From: an uncultured Bacteroidales bacterium
GTDB lineage: Bacteria; Bacteroidota; Bacteroidia; Bacteroidales; FEN-979
Direction of reading: 5' to 3'
Length of the DNA stretch: 48,305 bases
NCBI GenBank assembly: GCA_903824935.1
Contig: CAIJYT010000178.1
Span: forward strand, 1-48,305
Shown piece after piece: positions 19,056 to 27,905 of the stretch. The position numbers and the translations under genes are program-made. Under the pieces are notes generated by a model. The model was not told the origin of the DNA. It did not search any database and saw only the letters and a program-made list of their open reading frames with translations. How positions within the stretch are numbered: position 1 is the stretch's first letter; each line of letters opens with the position of its first letter.

Positions 19056-21518
19056 TTATTTATATAAATTCTCAAAGTTGTTTGTCCAGCCAGGCAGATC
19101 TCCCTGTACCGAAAGGTCGAGAGGCGGATTCTTTCCGCCAATGTTGAGAAGTCGCAGTAATGCAGTCGAAATATACGGATTTTTCGAGGGATTGAAGGTC
19201 TCACCGCATTCCCTGGTCAGCTGATCATCGTTCACCCCTTCGTTGAAGGCATTCTTCTTTTGCTTGTTGTATAAGGCGACTGCGTATGGCACTGCATTTT
19301 TCTGTTTCAGCCTGGCAATTTCAAAAGCCCTTTCAAGCAGTTCATACTCATCCTCACCTGTACCGTTGGAAAGACCTAGTTCATGAGCCCTTGTCGCAGT
19401 AAGCCCCTGGAGGAAAAGTTCGTCTATAGTCGAATCTCCGAACCCAAGCCTCACCAATTCCTGAACTGCCCCGAAACCTCCGAGTATGCCGTATTCGATC
19501 TCGGGCTGGTTGTAATTTTTCTTTATACGCTGAACATTTTCGCGTTTGAGGGAGTCGAACTCGACCCCGTGGATTACCAGGTCGAATCTCTGGTTCAGGA
19601 AATAAGTGAACTCAGCACCACCACCCCATTTTTCTCCGAATACACCGAAGGTCCATACAGGCATTTCCTGGATGAACCTGAACAGTTTCATTCCTGCTTT
19701 TGTGAAGTAAGATGCGTCTTCTTCGCCAAGAAACTGGTAGCCGAGTTTTGCATCGAACCATCCCTTGTTAAATTGTCTTGCATCGGCTCCAAGCATCCTC
19801 ATCCCCTTGCCCGACGCGGTAAAGAAGAGGGAACCAAGCTGGCCTTTTTCAAAAAGTTTTATTGAAATCCCTACCGCATGGTCGAGCTGGTCGATGGTGT
19901 TCCTGTTCCACACATTCCCTCTCAGGGGATTGTCAAAAATGATGGAAGCAACCCGGTCCTTCTTAGTCGGATAAACATACCTCAGGTCGTTGTAATAAAT
20001 ATCCATTTCACCGGTACTGAAGTTCCTTTGGCTGACAGGGGTCTGGTAAATACGGCCGTAGCCCAGGAGGTTGTTCCAGCCATTCTTTTTCATGGTATGA
20101 AGGAGCAGTGGCTTCCCCGAGCGCGGTCCGGTTTTCCCGTCTGTATCATACATGCCCGGCCTGTCTTTATTTTCCGAGGCTGACCTTTTGCAAAGCGAGA
20201 TGAATCCATCTATGCCGAAATGGTCAAGGAATTTATCGATGATCTCGCAAAGCCCGTATTTGAACCTCAGCCCGACCTTGGTGGAAGTATCTATATCTGC
20301 CGCAGTGCAGTAATTGTCCTGGATAAGGTCAAGTGCATAAAGCATGACAGGTATTGCATACCGCCTGAATGTTTTACCCCCGCGGTCATCCGAAGAAGCT
20401 ATCTTTATCAGTCCCGAAATGCTTTTAATCGAAGATTCCCTGTGATCGAGGGATTTCGCCTCGCTCAACGACCAGAACTCATCCTGTCGAATATCCTGCA
20501 AAGCCACATACGATTTGCTTGCGGGATCATAGACAGCCGAGATCTTTTCACGGTTCTCGGCACCCGTCCATTTGAAGAAACCTTCCTTACCCTTGTTGTT
20601 GAGGCCCGTCTTTCCCGATTTCTCGAGGTCTTCTATCCATTGGGGATAATGCCTTCCATCCTGGTTGTAAATTACTTTAAATCGGTCATGCTCAGGGAGG
20701 GACTTGCCGAGATGCTTAGCGCATTCGGTGTAAGGCATATGCCCGGTGCGGTCCAATACCTGGAATGGGTTGGCCGTAAGGAGTTCAAACACCTGCGGAA
20801 GTTCCACCAGGTCCTGTCCTGTCTTGATATCCCATTGAATAATGGCAGCCATGCCTTCAAATATGGGGTCGGCAACATATCCATGGTGGTCGTTCCTCAG
20901 GGCAATCACTTTTTTCTCAAGTATCTGCTCTGCAAATGCAACACCGGCAGTGAAAGTCTCTTCCGTTGCATACTTGCCTTTCATGACATCGAACAGGCGG
21001 TTGGCATGAAACGGGAAATACCCGTGCCCGGTGAGAAACTTATCCCTGAGGAACATGTCGTTGAAAAGGACTGCCAGCTCTTCGGTAGTATGCGAAGATG
21101 TGTTTGAATAAACAAACACAAGTTTGCCGGGATCGGCATATTTTTCAATGTTCTCAAAGATGGATTTCTTGATATCTATGCGTTCAGTGGCAGCCTCCCA
21201 GATGATCCCGGCCTGTGAAAGCAGGCTGAAATCCTTGCTGTAGGTAACCCTGCCAAGATATTCCTTAACCTCTGCTTCCAGTATCCTTCCCCCGGAAGCC
21301 AGTCCTGAGAAATAATTCGTGATATCAATTCCCGCCCTTTCAAGGGCTGCATCAGCCACGTCAATGAATATGACATCGCTGGCCGTTTTATTGAGTATGT
21401 CGATGCCTATCCCTATCCCCATGGTACCCGAACCTACCACAGCAATCTTTTTTATGCTGTTCAGCCTGGCAACTTCTTTCTGTAAGGCTTTGTTCCCGAA
21501 TGCAAACGCAGTTTTCAT
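19056..21518 (-). CDS. Bifunctional 3-hydroxyacyl-CoA dehydrogenase / enoyl-CoA hydratase fusion
   Basis: An 820-residue fusion. Residues from about 20 to 430 are a 3-hydroxyacyl-CoA dehydrogenase with the NAD-binding VVGSGTMGIGI. From about 515 to 770 there is an enoyl-CoA hydratase/crotonase domain (RVASIIFDNP, GEKWGGGAEFTY). This order, dehydrogenase first, is the reverse of FadB. The crotonase domain is divergent: the usual GADxxE oxyanion block appears as LGADARQFNKG. It probably oxidises 3-hydroxypimelyl-CoA and hydrates and oxidises crotonyl-CoA. The long N-terminal lead before the Rossmann motif is retained; a shorter start is possible. Confidence 0.88.
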   Translation of the reverse strand: MKTAFAFGNKALQKEVARLNSIKKIAVVGSGTMGIGIGIDILNKTASDVIFIDVADAALERAGIDITNYFSGLASGGRILEAEVKEYLGRVTYSKDFSLLSQAGIIWEAATERIDIKKSIFENIEKYADPGKLVFVYSNTSSHTTEELAVLFNDMFLRDKFLTGHGYFPFHANRLFDVMKGKYATEETFTAGVAFAEQILEKKVIALRNDHHGYVADPIFEGMAAIIQWDIKTGQDLVELPQVFELLTANPFQVLDRTGHMPYTECAKHLGKSLPEHDRFKVIYNQDGRHYPQWIEDLEKSGKTGLNNKGKEGFFKWTGAENREKISAVYDPASKSYVALQDIRQDEFWSLSEAKSLDHRESSIKSISGLIKIASSDDRGGKTFRRYAIPVMLYALDLIQDNYCTAADIDTSTKVGLRFKYGLCEIIDKFLDHFGIDGFISLCKRSASENKDRPGMYDTDGKTGPRSGKPLLLHTMKKNGWNNLLGYGRIYQTPVSQRNFSTGEMDIYYNDLRYVYPTKKDRVASIIFDNPLRGNVWNRNTIDQLDHAVGISIKLFEKGQLGSLFFTASGKGMRMLGADARQFNKGWFDAKLGYQFLGEEDASYFTKAGMKLFRFIQEMPVWTFGVFGEKWGGGAEFTYFLNQRFDLVIHGVEFDSLKRENVQRIKKNYNQPEIEYGILGGFGAVQELVRLGFGDSTIDELFLQGLTATRAHELGLSNGTGEDEYELLERAFEIARLKQKNAVPYAVALYNKQKKNAFNEGVNDDQLTRECGETFNPSKNPYISTALLRLLNIGGKNPPLDLSVQGDLPGWTNNFENLYK

Positions 21519-21600
21519 GTATTCTTTGTTTATTTTTATTTCTTCTGATGAATTTCCGGATCATAGCTGCGCCAGTCACCGGTCTCTGACAGGAAGATAT

Positions 21601-22869
21601 TTACACTATTTCAACACAAACAGCTCCGCCCTGACCTCCTCCTATGCAGGCCGAAGCAACCCCTGTTTTCAATCCCTGCCGTTTCAGTTCATATATCATG
21701 TCAATTGTTATCCTGAGCCCTGTGGCGGCAATATTATGCCCCATTGCTATGGCACCACCGTTCACATTTGTTTTTTCCCTGGGCAGGCCCAGTTCTTTTT
21801 CAACCCCCAGGTACTGGGCTGCAAAAGCTTCGTTGATCTCGAAGAGGTCTATCTTTTCAATTTTCAGACCCAGTTTTCCGAGCAGGTCTTTAATGGCCGG
21901 AACAGGCCCCTGGCCCATGACTTCCGGTGGAACCGTCGAGAACTGGTACCCTTTAAGCACCGCCAGGTAAGGAATATGGTGTTTGTCGGCGAAGGCACGG
22001 TCCATGAGGATCGCCGAAGCCGCTCCGTCGCTGATCTGGCTTGCGGTTCCCGGTGTCACCAGCCCGTCGGGTCTGAGGAGTGGGCGTAAAGCCGCCAGTT
22101 CTTCAAGCTTTACATCGTATTTCACACCTTCATCCCTCCATACCGAAAGTGCATTCCCGCTCTGGTCAACGGTATCAACGGTAAAAACACCCTTCAGGTA
22201 ATTATTTTCACAGGGTGCTGCAAACCTGTTCCATTGCCTGGACTGGGCTTTGATTGCCCGGGTATGGCTCAGGAAAGCGAATTCATCGCACTGCTTCCTC
22301 GTGATTCCGCAATGTTCACCATAGAGCTCCGCGGTTTTCGGCATCAGGGTCTTAAATAAATTATGGTTGAATCCCTCCAGCAGGTAGTCCCTTGAGGGGG
22401 CATCCTCAAATTCCCATATGCTGTCCCTTTTCCTTCGCCCCTGGTGTACCAGGTTGGTCCGCGACATATTCTCGGTACCGAAGGAAATAACGGTGCTGAT
22501 TTCCTGGTTCGGCGACATGATCAGGTCGAATGCATCGGCCAGGACCTGGAATCCCGTGCCGCAGATCCTGAGTGTGGTTTTACCGGGTGAGACATTCAGG
22601 TTGGTCTTGTCATTGAATTTCTGCGCCACCCTCATCGCGACATTCCTCGGAAGATAGATCTGCTGGTTAAGGGAATCAATATAGATCATGCCGGCAACGA
22701 CCTGGTCGATTTTTACCTTGTCAAGACTGATACCCGACCTTACAATGGCTTCATAAACCGCCAGTACGGCAAGGTCTTCGGCCTGGAGATTATTGTAGTA
22801 ACCACCGTGCTTTCCTATCGGCGTCCTGGCCACGCTTACGATAACTACCTCTTTGTTTCTCTTCTCCAT
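21601..22869 (-). CDS. Thiolase, probable 3-oxopimelyl-CoA thiolase
   Basis: A 422-residue thiolase, about 25 residues longer than the acetoacetyl-CoA type. The nucleophilic cysteine lies in LRICGTGFQ, the histidine block reads GHNIAATG in place of the usual GHPxGxxG, and the second cysteine is in CIGGGQG. Its position between the ring-opening genes and the dehydrogenase/hydratase fusion suggests that it cleaves 3-oxopimelyl-CoA to glutaryl-CoA and acetyl-CoA. That substrate is an inference from pathway order. The altered histidine block separates it from the thiolase at 10736. Confidence 0.9.
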   Translation of the reverse strand: MEKRNKEVVIVSVARTPIGKHGGYYNNLQAEDLAVLAVYEAIVRSGISLDKVKIDQVVAGMIYIDSLNQQIYLPRNVAMRVAQKFNDKTNLNVSPGKTTLRICGTGFQVLADAFDLIMSPNQEISTVISFGTENMSRTNLVHQGRRKRDSIWEFEDAPSRDYLLEGFNHNLFKTLMPKTAELYGEHCGITRKQCDEFAFLSHTRAIKAQSRQWNRFAAPCENNYLKGVFTVDTVDQSGNALSVWRDEGVKYDVKLEELAALRPLLRPDGLVTPGTASQISDGAASAILMDRAFADKHHIPYLAVLKGYQFSTVPPEVMGQGPVPAIKDLLGKLGLKIEKIDLFEINEAFAAQYLGVEKELGLPREKTNVNGGAIAMGHNIAATGLRITIDMIYELKRQGLKTGVASACIGGGQGGAVCVEIV

Positions 22870-22899
22870 ATTTTAAAATACAATTTGTTTACTATTAAC

Positions 22900-22927
22900 G
22901 ATTCACGGTTTAAGATTCACGGTTTAA
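22900..22927. repeat. Tandem 14-bp repeat at a gene end
   Basis: GATTCACGGTTTAA occurs twice head to tail (22900-22913 and 22914-22927). It covers the stop codon and the last codons of the activator gene at 22910-23665. A related set occurs at 27880-27905, also on a stop codon. Confidence 0.8.
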
Positions 22928-23665
22928 GAGTACGCATCCGTATGCTGCCAGGAACTGTGAATGCTCGGGGCTGTCGGAGTCGGGGTATTTCTTTTTAAAC
23001 AGGCTGACGATCATGGGGTGCTTGGCAGGCAGCCCTCCGGTGATCACCAGATGGTCTTCAACAAGGGCCATCTCCATGGAACGCAGTATGATGGAATTGT
23101 AGATCCCGATGATGATATCGGGTAAAGTGGAGCCGTTCTTGATCATCCCTATGATCTCGGAGATTGCGAAAACGGTGCAGAAACTGTTGATCTTAACCTC
23201 CTGTTTGGCCTGTTCGGCAAAAGCGGTGAATTCTTCAGGGGTTATATCCAGCCTGAAAGCGATCTCCTCCAGGAAGGATCCAGTGCCTGCCGCACATTTC
23301 CTGTTCATCTTGAACTTGTCGACCTGCCCGTTTGCATTGACCTTGATGAATTTGGTATCCTGTCCGCCTATGTCGATGATTGAGCAGGACCGACCGTATA
23401 CTTCGTAAACCGCCTTCGACAGGGCTATCAGTTCCGAGTTTGAAACAAAAGGAGCCGAGATCTGCTCCCGTCCATATCCGCAGGTATAAACAGGATATTG
23501 AATTTCATGTGAAGCCGAAAAATGTTCAATGATCTTTGATGAAGCATTGTTGAAACTGTAACCTGATTTCACGCAATGCAGGCCGGCTATTTTGTTCTGT
23601 TCATCAACCAGAACACCTTTGGTGTAAGAAGAACCCAGATCTATGCCAAGCCTGTACTTCATCAT
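22910..23665 (-). CDS. HgdC/BcrD-type ATPase, activator of the adjacent BcrB-like protein
   Basis: A 251-residue BadF/BadG/BcrA/BcrD family ATPase (ASKHA fold). Visible are GIDLGSSYTKG at the N-terminus, the second phosphate motif DIGGQDTKFI, and the two cysteines that bridge the [4Fe-4S] cluster of the homodimer in KCAAGTGSFLEEI and NSFCTVFAISEI. It resembles the free activator HgdC of 2-hydroxyglutaryl-CoA dehydratase more than BcrA, because one short chain would form a homodimer. It overlaps the upstream BcrB/HgdB-like gene by four bases, so the two form a unit. It should use ATP to deliver low-potential electrons to that protein. Confidence 0.92.
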   Translation of the reverse strand: MMKYRLGIDLGSSYTKGVLVDEQNKIAGLHCVKSGYSFNNASSKIIEHFSASHEIQYPVYTCGYGREQISAPFVSNSELIALSKAVYEVYGRSCSIIDIGGQDTKFIKVNANGQVDKFKMNRKCAAGTGSFLEEIAFRLDITPEEFTAFAEQAKQEVKINSFCTVFAISEIIGMIKNGSTLPDIIIGIYNSIILRSMEMALVEDHLVITGGLPAKHPMIVSLFKKKYPDSDSPEHSQFLAAYGCVLLNRES

Positions 23666-24912
23666 TTTCCCGATTTGCCGGCCAGCTGTTCAACGAAAGT
23701 TTCAATAGCTATGATGCTTTGCTCCTCGCTGAAGCAGCGGGGATCGTTGAGGTCTCCGTTGATCTCGAGGTAAGAAATACCTGTTTTTTTGAACAGGCGG
23801 TTCTGCAGACCGTAACGGTTATTGGAGTTGCGGGCACAGGTTTTAGATTCATGAAAAATGATACCATCAGCAGAAAATTCTCCGAGCAGGTTTTCGAGTA
23901 CCGTTTCCTTGACTTCATCCGACCTTACAATGAACAGCTTGCAGTAGGCCAGGGCTGAGGATTCAAACGGATCGGAAGGGTCGAGGTCGTCGAAAACCCA
24001 GCTGTTGCAATAGGTTGATGCAACAACGCAGGTTTCGAGCTTTGCAAAAAGCTTGGCCATGCTGCTCAGCTTGTACCAGAGGGGCATGCCATCCCAGTAG
24101 ATCCTGTATTTTTCGCCGGGCACCGCACTGATATTTTCTTTGATCCTTTTATCCAGTTCGGCCAGGAGTATCTTATAATAATCCACGGCATAGGTTGTCC
24201 CCCTCATCACCACAATAGGGCCCATATGTATGGCCGAATCGAAAAAGTTGATGGGTGAAGGGATTTGCTTTGCTTTTTCGAGCACTTGTCTCCACAGGGC
24301 ACAGCCGTCGTGCGAAAGGCCGACCGCTTCCCTGAAACGGTCCATGTCGAATTTGACACCTGCCACTTGTTCTATCCCGGGTATGAGATTTTTATACTGC
24401 TCCGACACCGACTTGATGATCTCAGGCGAAAGTTCGGGGATTGACAATGGTGTATGAATACCGAGTATGGGAACATTGAAATGTTTTGCGTAGAACCCGA
24501 ACCAGTCGGCCACTTCCCTGCACTGGTTTGTATTGTATACAAGGATATCGGGAGCCGGGACCGACTTGAACCCGCTCTTTTGCAAAGGGGTTTCGTTCTG
24601 TAAAAATGCGCCAATATCGCTGGTGAGGTAAGAGCATATGTCGGGAGAATAGCCATGGGCAACGGCCGAAGGGATGTATTTATCGGCATTCTTTGCAGCG
24701 CCCAGCATTGCCCCGTGATTTTCGGGAAAATACACCTCGAATCCCATAGAATACAGCAGCTCGGCAGGGCCTACGCTGGTGCACCAGGCAACTTTCCTGT
24801 TCCTGGTTTCAGCCGCTTCCCTAAGCCTGGTGAAGTAACCGTCCATGGTCTTCCGCAATTCGGCTGCAGACTCAAGTTTGACAGGTTCTGTCTTTTTCAG
24901 CAATTCTTCCAT
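23662..24912 (-). CDS. BcrB/HgdB superfamily iron-sulfur protein, single-subunit type
   Basis: A 416-residue member of the 2-hydroxyacyl-CoA dehydratase / benzoyl-CoA reductase superfamily. Cluster-ligand candidates equivalent to those of BcrB are C93 (DICSYLTSD), C131 (TNQCREV) and C359 (KTCARN); further cysteines are at 44, 204, 295, 302, 324 and 393. Only one such subunit is present, paired with its own activator, unlike the two-chain BcrBC or HgdAB. This matches the layout of double-cubane cluster proteins and other homodimeric relatives. It overlaps dch by 16 bases, tying it to the ring pathway. Substrate unknown: a second reduction, a dehydration or electron storage are all possible. 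Confidence 0.85.
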   Translation of the reverse strand: MEELLKKTEPVKLESAAELRKTMDGYFTRLREAAETRNRKVAWCTSVGPAELLYSMGFEVYFPENHGAMLGAAKNADKYIPSAVAHGYSPDICSYLTSDIGAFLQNETPLQKSGFKSVPAPDILVYNTNQCREVADWFGFYAKHFNVPILGIHTPLSIPELSPEIIKSVSEQYKNLIPGIEQVAGVKFDMDRFREAVGLSHDGCALWRQVLEKAKQIPSPINFFDSAIHMGPIVVMRGTTYAVDYYKILLAELDKRIKENISAVPGEKYRIYWDGMPLWYKLSSMAKLFAKLETCVVASTYCNSWVFDDLDPSDPFESSALAYCKLFIVRSDEVKETVLENLLGEFSADGIIFHESKTCARNSNNRYGLQNRLFKKTGISYLEINGDLNDPRCFSEEQSIIAIETFVEQLAGKSGK

Positions 24913-25676
24913 TCAGCTTTTCTTTTTTCCATGAATGCAGCTATACCCTCTTTTGCATCATGGGTTTCCATCAGCTCCTTATTGTATAATTCGGAAAAGT
25001 ATGGCAGGTTCTTCTGCATGAAGAAATCAAAGGAAGCCCTTGCAGCCCTCACAGCAAACTTCAGCGATGAGGCGCTTTTCCCGAGTATGTTTTTCTTAAT
25101 CCATTCTTCCGTTGCCGCATCCAGGCCGGCCTTGTCCTCGTAAACCTCATTCACGAGTCCCATCGCTTTCGCCTCATCCGCAGTGATAATTCTGCCTGTG
25201 ATCAGCAGCTCATCAGCCCTTGCATTGCCGATCTTCAAAGGAAGCATAACCGAAGCCGGTGGCGCAAACACGCCCAGGATTATCTCGGGTTGCCCCATCT
25301 TCGCAGTCTTGTCGGCAAAAATGAAATTACATACCAGTGGAAGCTCGAAACCTCCTCCGAGGCATTGACCCGAGAGCTTTGCAAGCGTAGGAATATGCAG
25401 GTCAAGGATGGTGAAGAACATCCTGTGAAATCCTTCAAGCATCTCCCCTGCCTTATCCTTTGTATGCTCTGCCACACTGGCCCCATATGAAAAATTATTC
25501 CCGGCCCCTTCAAAGGTGATCAGTTTCACTTCCGGCCTTTCTTTGAGCGAAAGCAGGAACCCGGTGATCTCAGTCATCATGATCTTGTCGAGAATATTGG
25601 CTTTCCCGTCATCGAGGATCACCCTGGCAACGGTATTGTCAAACAGGAATTCGGTCTTGATCTTTTGCATTTCCAT
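24897..25676 (-). CDS. dch: Cyclohexa-1,5-diene-1-carbonyl-CoA hydratase
   Basis: A 259-residue crotonase-fold hydratase that adds water to the dienoyl-CoA made by benzoyl-CoA reductase, giving 6-hydroxycyclohex-1-ene-1-carbonyl-CoA. The features I associate with Dch rather than ordinary enoyl-CoA hydratases are FSYGASVAEH near residue 63, GQCLGGGFELPL near 105, and GQPEIILGVFAPPAS near 130. It starts six bases after oah and overlaps the next gene by 16 bases. Dch, Had and Oah together form the upper modified beta-oxidation that follows ring reduction in Thauera-type degraders. Confidence 0.92.
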   Translation of the reverse strand: MEMQKIKTEFLFDNTVARVILDDGKANILDKIMMTEITGFLLSLKERPEVKLITFEGAGNNFSYGASVAEHTKDKAGEMLEGFHRMFFTILDLHIPTLAKLSGQCLGGGFELPLVCNFIFADKTAKMGQPEIILGVFAPPASVMLPLKIGNARADELLITGRIITADEAKAMGLVNEVYEDKAGLDAATEEWIKKNILGKSASSLKFAVRAARASFDFFMQKNLPYFSELYNKELMETHDAKEGIAAFMEKRKAEWKNC

Positions 25677-25682
25677 GTTTTT

Positions 25683-26774
25683 TTAAGAACCCTGCTGGTA
25701 CTGGGGAGAGATGAGGCGGATCAGCTCATCGTTCCATTCATGGCCTTCGGCAAGCAGCTGTCTGACCTTTATAAAATCGCATTCCCTTTTATCCTTCGGG
25801 CCTTCATTGAATGCCCTGAACCCTGCCTTGCCTTCGGTCATCATATTGAGGGCAAGCCAGTCGCGATTGCTTTCTTTGTTCTGATCCCAGTGTTCCAGCT
25901 TGTGTTTGCGCAGCGAGTTGATAGTTTTGCTCAGGCAGTTCGGCATCAGGTACATCAGCCTTGTGCAAAGGCTTTCAACGGCTTTGTCGAGGAGAGAGAG
26001 ATCTATCTGGCCTGATTTAACAAGTTCTTTTGCTTTTAACATTTCGTCGCCGGATTTCGGTTTCCCGTACACCAGCTGCCCCCCGCTGTTCACCCACTGG
26101 TCGGTGGTTACAAGTGGGTTGGGGATGAACTCTCCGTTCACTTTCAGTGCAGGGACGACCTCGGTAAGCAGCCCGTACCTAAGGGCTTCGTGTGCCGACC
26201 ATGGATCGCATACCGTGCATGAGAACATGGCATTTTCGATGCCGACAAAAAGAGGAAGGAAATCTGTGGATCCGCCGTCAGGTGCGCTGCCATGCTTGGG
26301 TCCTGCCTGGCCGAACCTGGCAAAATCCTGGGCAATTGAAAAGTCACAGGCCATGCCTATCTCCTGTCCGCCGCCTATCCTCATCCCGTTAACCCTGCAG
26401 ATCACGGGTTTGTCGTTAATAAGAATGGATGAGACCATGTCGTTGAACAGCCTCATGTACTGCTTGTATTCCTGGGGATTGCCTGCATAATATTCGGCAT
26501 ATTCCTTGGTGTTCCCTCCGGTGCAGAATGCCTTGTCGCCTACGGCAGTGAACACCACTGCAACAACGCTGCGGTCGTTCGATGCCTGGCGCATGGCCAG
26601 TATCACTTCCTTCACCGCATCAGTGGTATATGAGTTGAACTGCTGGGGATTGTTCAGGATGATCCAGGCATTGAAAAGGCCTTTCACCGGCATGCCTTTG
26701 TTGTCAAGGCAGGGGCGCTTTTCAAACAATATCTCTTTATAAGTGACTTCTGTGAGGTTGTGGCTTGCTAACAT
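25683..26774 (-). CDS. oah: 6-oxocyclohex-1-ene-1-carbonyl-CoA hydrolase (ring opening)
   Basis: A 363-residue crotonase-superfamily enzyme that hydrates and hydrolytically opens the ring ketone to 3-hydroxypimelyl-CoA. It has the conserved stretches known from Oah/BamA: CTGGNTKEYAEYYAGNP, NGMRIGGGQEIGMACDF and FGQAGPKHGSAPDGGSTDF. It is longer than a typical enoyl-CoA hydratase, as expected for this family. BamA/oah is widely used as a functional marker of anaerobic benzoyl-CoA degraders, so its presence strongly supports the pathway call. It lies 28 bases after had and six before dch. Confidence 0.97.
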   Translation of the reverse strand: MLASHNLTEVTYKEILFEKRPCLDNKGMPVKGLFNAWIILNNPQQFNSYTTDAVKEVILAMRQASNDRSVVAVVFTAVGDKAFCTGGNTKEYAEYYAGNPQEYKQYMRLFNDMVSSILINDKPVICRVNGMRIGGGQEIGMACDFSIAQDFARFGQAGPKHGSAPDGGSTDFLPLFVGIENAMFSCTVCDPWSAHEALRYGLLTEVVPALKVNGEFIPNPLVTTDQWVNSGGQLVYGKPKSGDEMLKAKELVKSGQIDLSLLDKAVESLCTRLMYLMPNCLSKTINSLRKHKLEHWDQNKESNRDWLALNMMTEGKAGFRAFNEGPKDKRECDFIKVRQLLAEGHEWNDELIRLISPQYQQGS

Positions 26775-26802
26775 GTCAAAATGGTTTTTGTATATACTCT
26801 GT

Positions 26803-27864
26803 TTATGCCTGACCAGGGACCATTACCGACCTCCTGGTATACATATGCTTAAGCGTGTTCTGGAAAACTTCGTTGATCTTCGACAAGGGGAATGTCTCTA
26901 TAAAATCATCTATCTTCAGCTTATCTGAAGCGATCAGATCGACAACCTCCGGATAGAGTTCAGGCTTGCAGCCCCAGGTCCCAATAAGCTTTGCATCAAA
27001 CGCCATGAGATTGCTCAGGCGGACTTCGGTGCGGTCAAGGGTAAATCCGACTACAGAAAGTGTAGATGTAAAAGTGATGAGGTTGAAACCCAGTTCCTGT
27101 CCCGGTTTCGTGCCCGACATCTCGAAAATTTTCCAGCCGTAGCGTGAAACTCCCAGCCCTTTGGCGATTTCCCTCACCTGTTCTTTTACAGATTTTATAT
27201 CGAGCCCTTTTATGTTGAGAACTGCGTCAACCCCATTGCTTTTTGCCGTATTAAGCTTGACATCGTCTATATCCAGTGCAAGGACTTTTGCTCCGAAGAT
27301 CTTTGCTATCAGGGCAGCGTACACACCAACACCTCCTACACCAATTACAATTGCAAAATCCCCTGCTTCCAGTTCCGATTTCCTGATGACCTGGTAAGGG
27401 GTTGAAATTGCATCCGCGATGACGGATAGTTTTTCCAGGGTATACTTTGAAAGAAGGCTTTCAGGCACGGGGCAAAGGAACCCGCATGGCACGAGGATAT
27501 GTGAAGCAAACCCGCCGTTAAAATCATTGCCGGGCATCAGCTGTTTCTGGCACATATTACTCCTGCCTTTTTTACAAAGCTCGCACTCTCCGCATGGCAG
27601 CACTGCAGGGATGATTACGTTTTTACCAACCCATTGTTCCGGGCCCGCGAGCACTGTGCCGCTGATCTCATGGCCGAGTGTCAGGGGAAGTTCTTTCTTT
27701 GTCTTCACCCCGTAATGCCAGAAACTCAGGTCGGTATGGCAAACCCCGCATCCGGCGACCTGCACGAGAGCCTCACCCTGTCCCGGCACGGGCATTGGGC
27801 TTTCGGTATACTGCAATGGGGCATCCTGGGCTGTCATCTGCCACGAAAACATCTTACTTTCCAT
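26803..27864 (-). CDS. had: 6-hydroxycyclohex-1-ene-1-carbonyl-CoA dehydrogenase
   Basis: A 353-residue zinc alcohol-dehydrogenase-family enzyme. It has the catalytic zinc cysteine in GCGVCHTDLSFWH and the structural zinc cysteines in CGECELCKKGRSNMC. LGHEISGTV and the NAD-binding VIGVGGVGVY also follow the family. In the benzoyl-CoA pathway this NAD-dependent enzyme makes 6-oxocyclohex-1-ene-1-carbonyl-CoA, the substrate of Oah, whose gene lies 28 bases downstream. Identity as Had rather than a general alcohol dehydrogenase rests on this position and on overall resemblance. A second ATG four codons in is possible. Confidence 0.93.
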   Translation of the reverse strand: MESKMFSWQMTAQDAPLQYTESPMPVPGQGEALVQVAGCGVCHTDLSFWHYGVKTKKELPLTLGHEISGTVLAGPEQWVGKNVIIPAVLPCGECELCKKGRSNMCQKQLMPGNDFNGGFASHILVPCGFLCPVPESLLSKYTLEKLSVIADAISTPYQVIRKSELEAGDFAIVIGVGGVGVYAALIAKIFGAKVLALDIDDVKLNTAKSNGVDAVLNIKGLDIKSVKEQVREIAKGLGVSRYGWKIFEMSGTKPGQELGFNLITFTSTLSVVGFTLDRTEVRLSNLMAFDAKLIGTWGCKPELYPEVVDLIASDKLKIDDFIETFPLSKINEVFQNTLKHMYTRRSVMVPGQA

Positions 27865-27879
27865 ATGTTTTATTTACTG

Positions 27880-27905
27880 TTCACGATTCACGGTTCACGG
27901 TTCAC
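27880..27905. repeat. Short tandem TTCACG(G) repeat at a gene end
   Basis: Four TTCAC units occur in 26 bases: TTCACGA-TTCACGG-TTCACGG-TTCAC. The run overlaps the TGA of the PanE-like gene (27904-27902) and fills much of the gap to had. The unit is related to the 14-bp repeat at 22900-22927. Confidence 0.75.

Noticed and set aside
22900-22927. Phage or transposon target-site duplication
   Set aside because: The tandem 14-mers have nothing between them, and related units occur at other gene ends, which fits a dispersed short repeat better.
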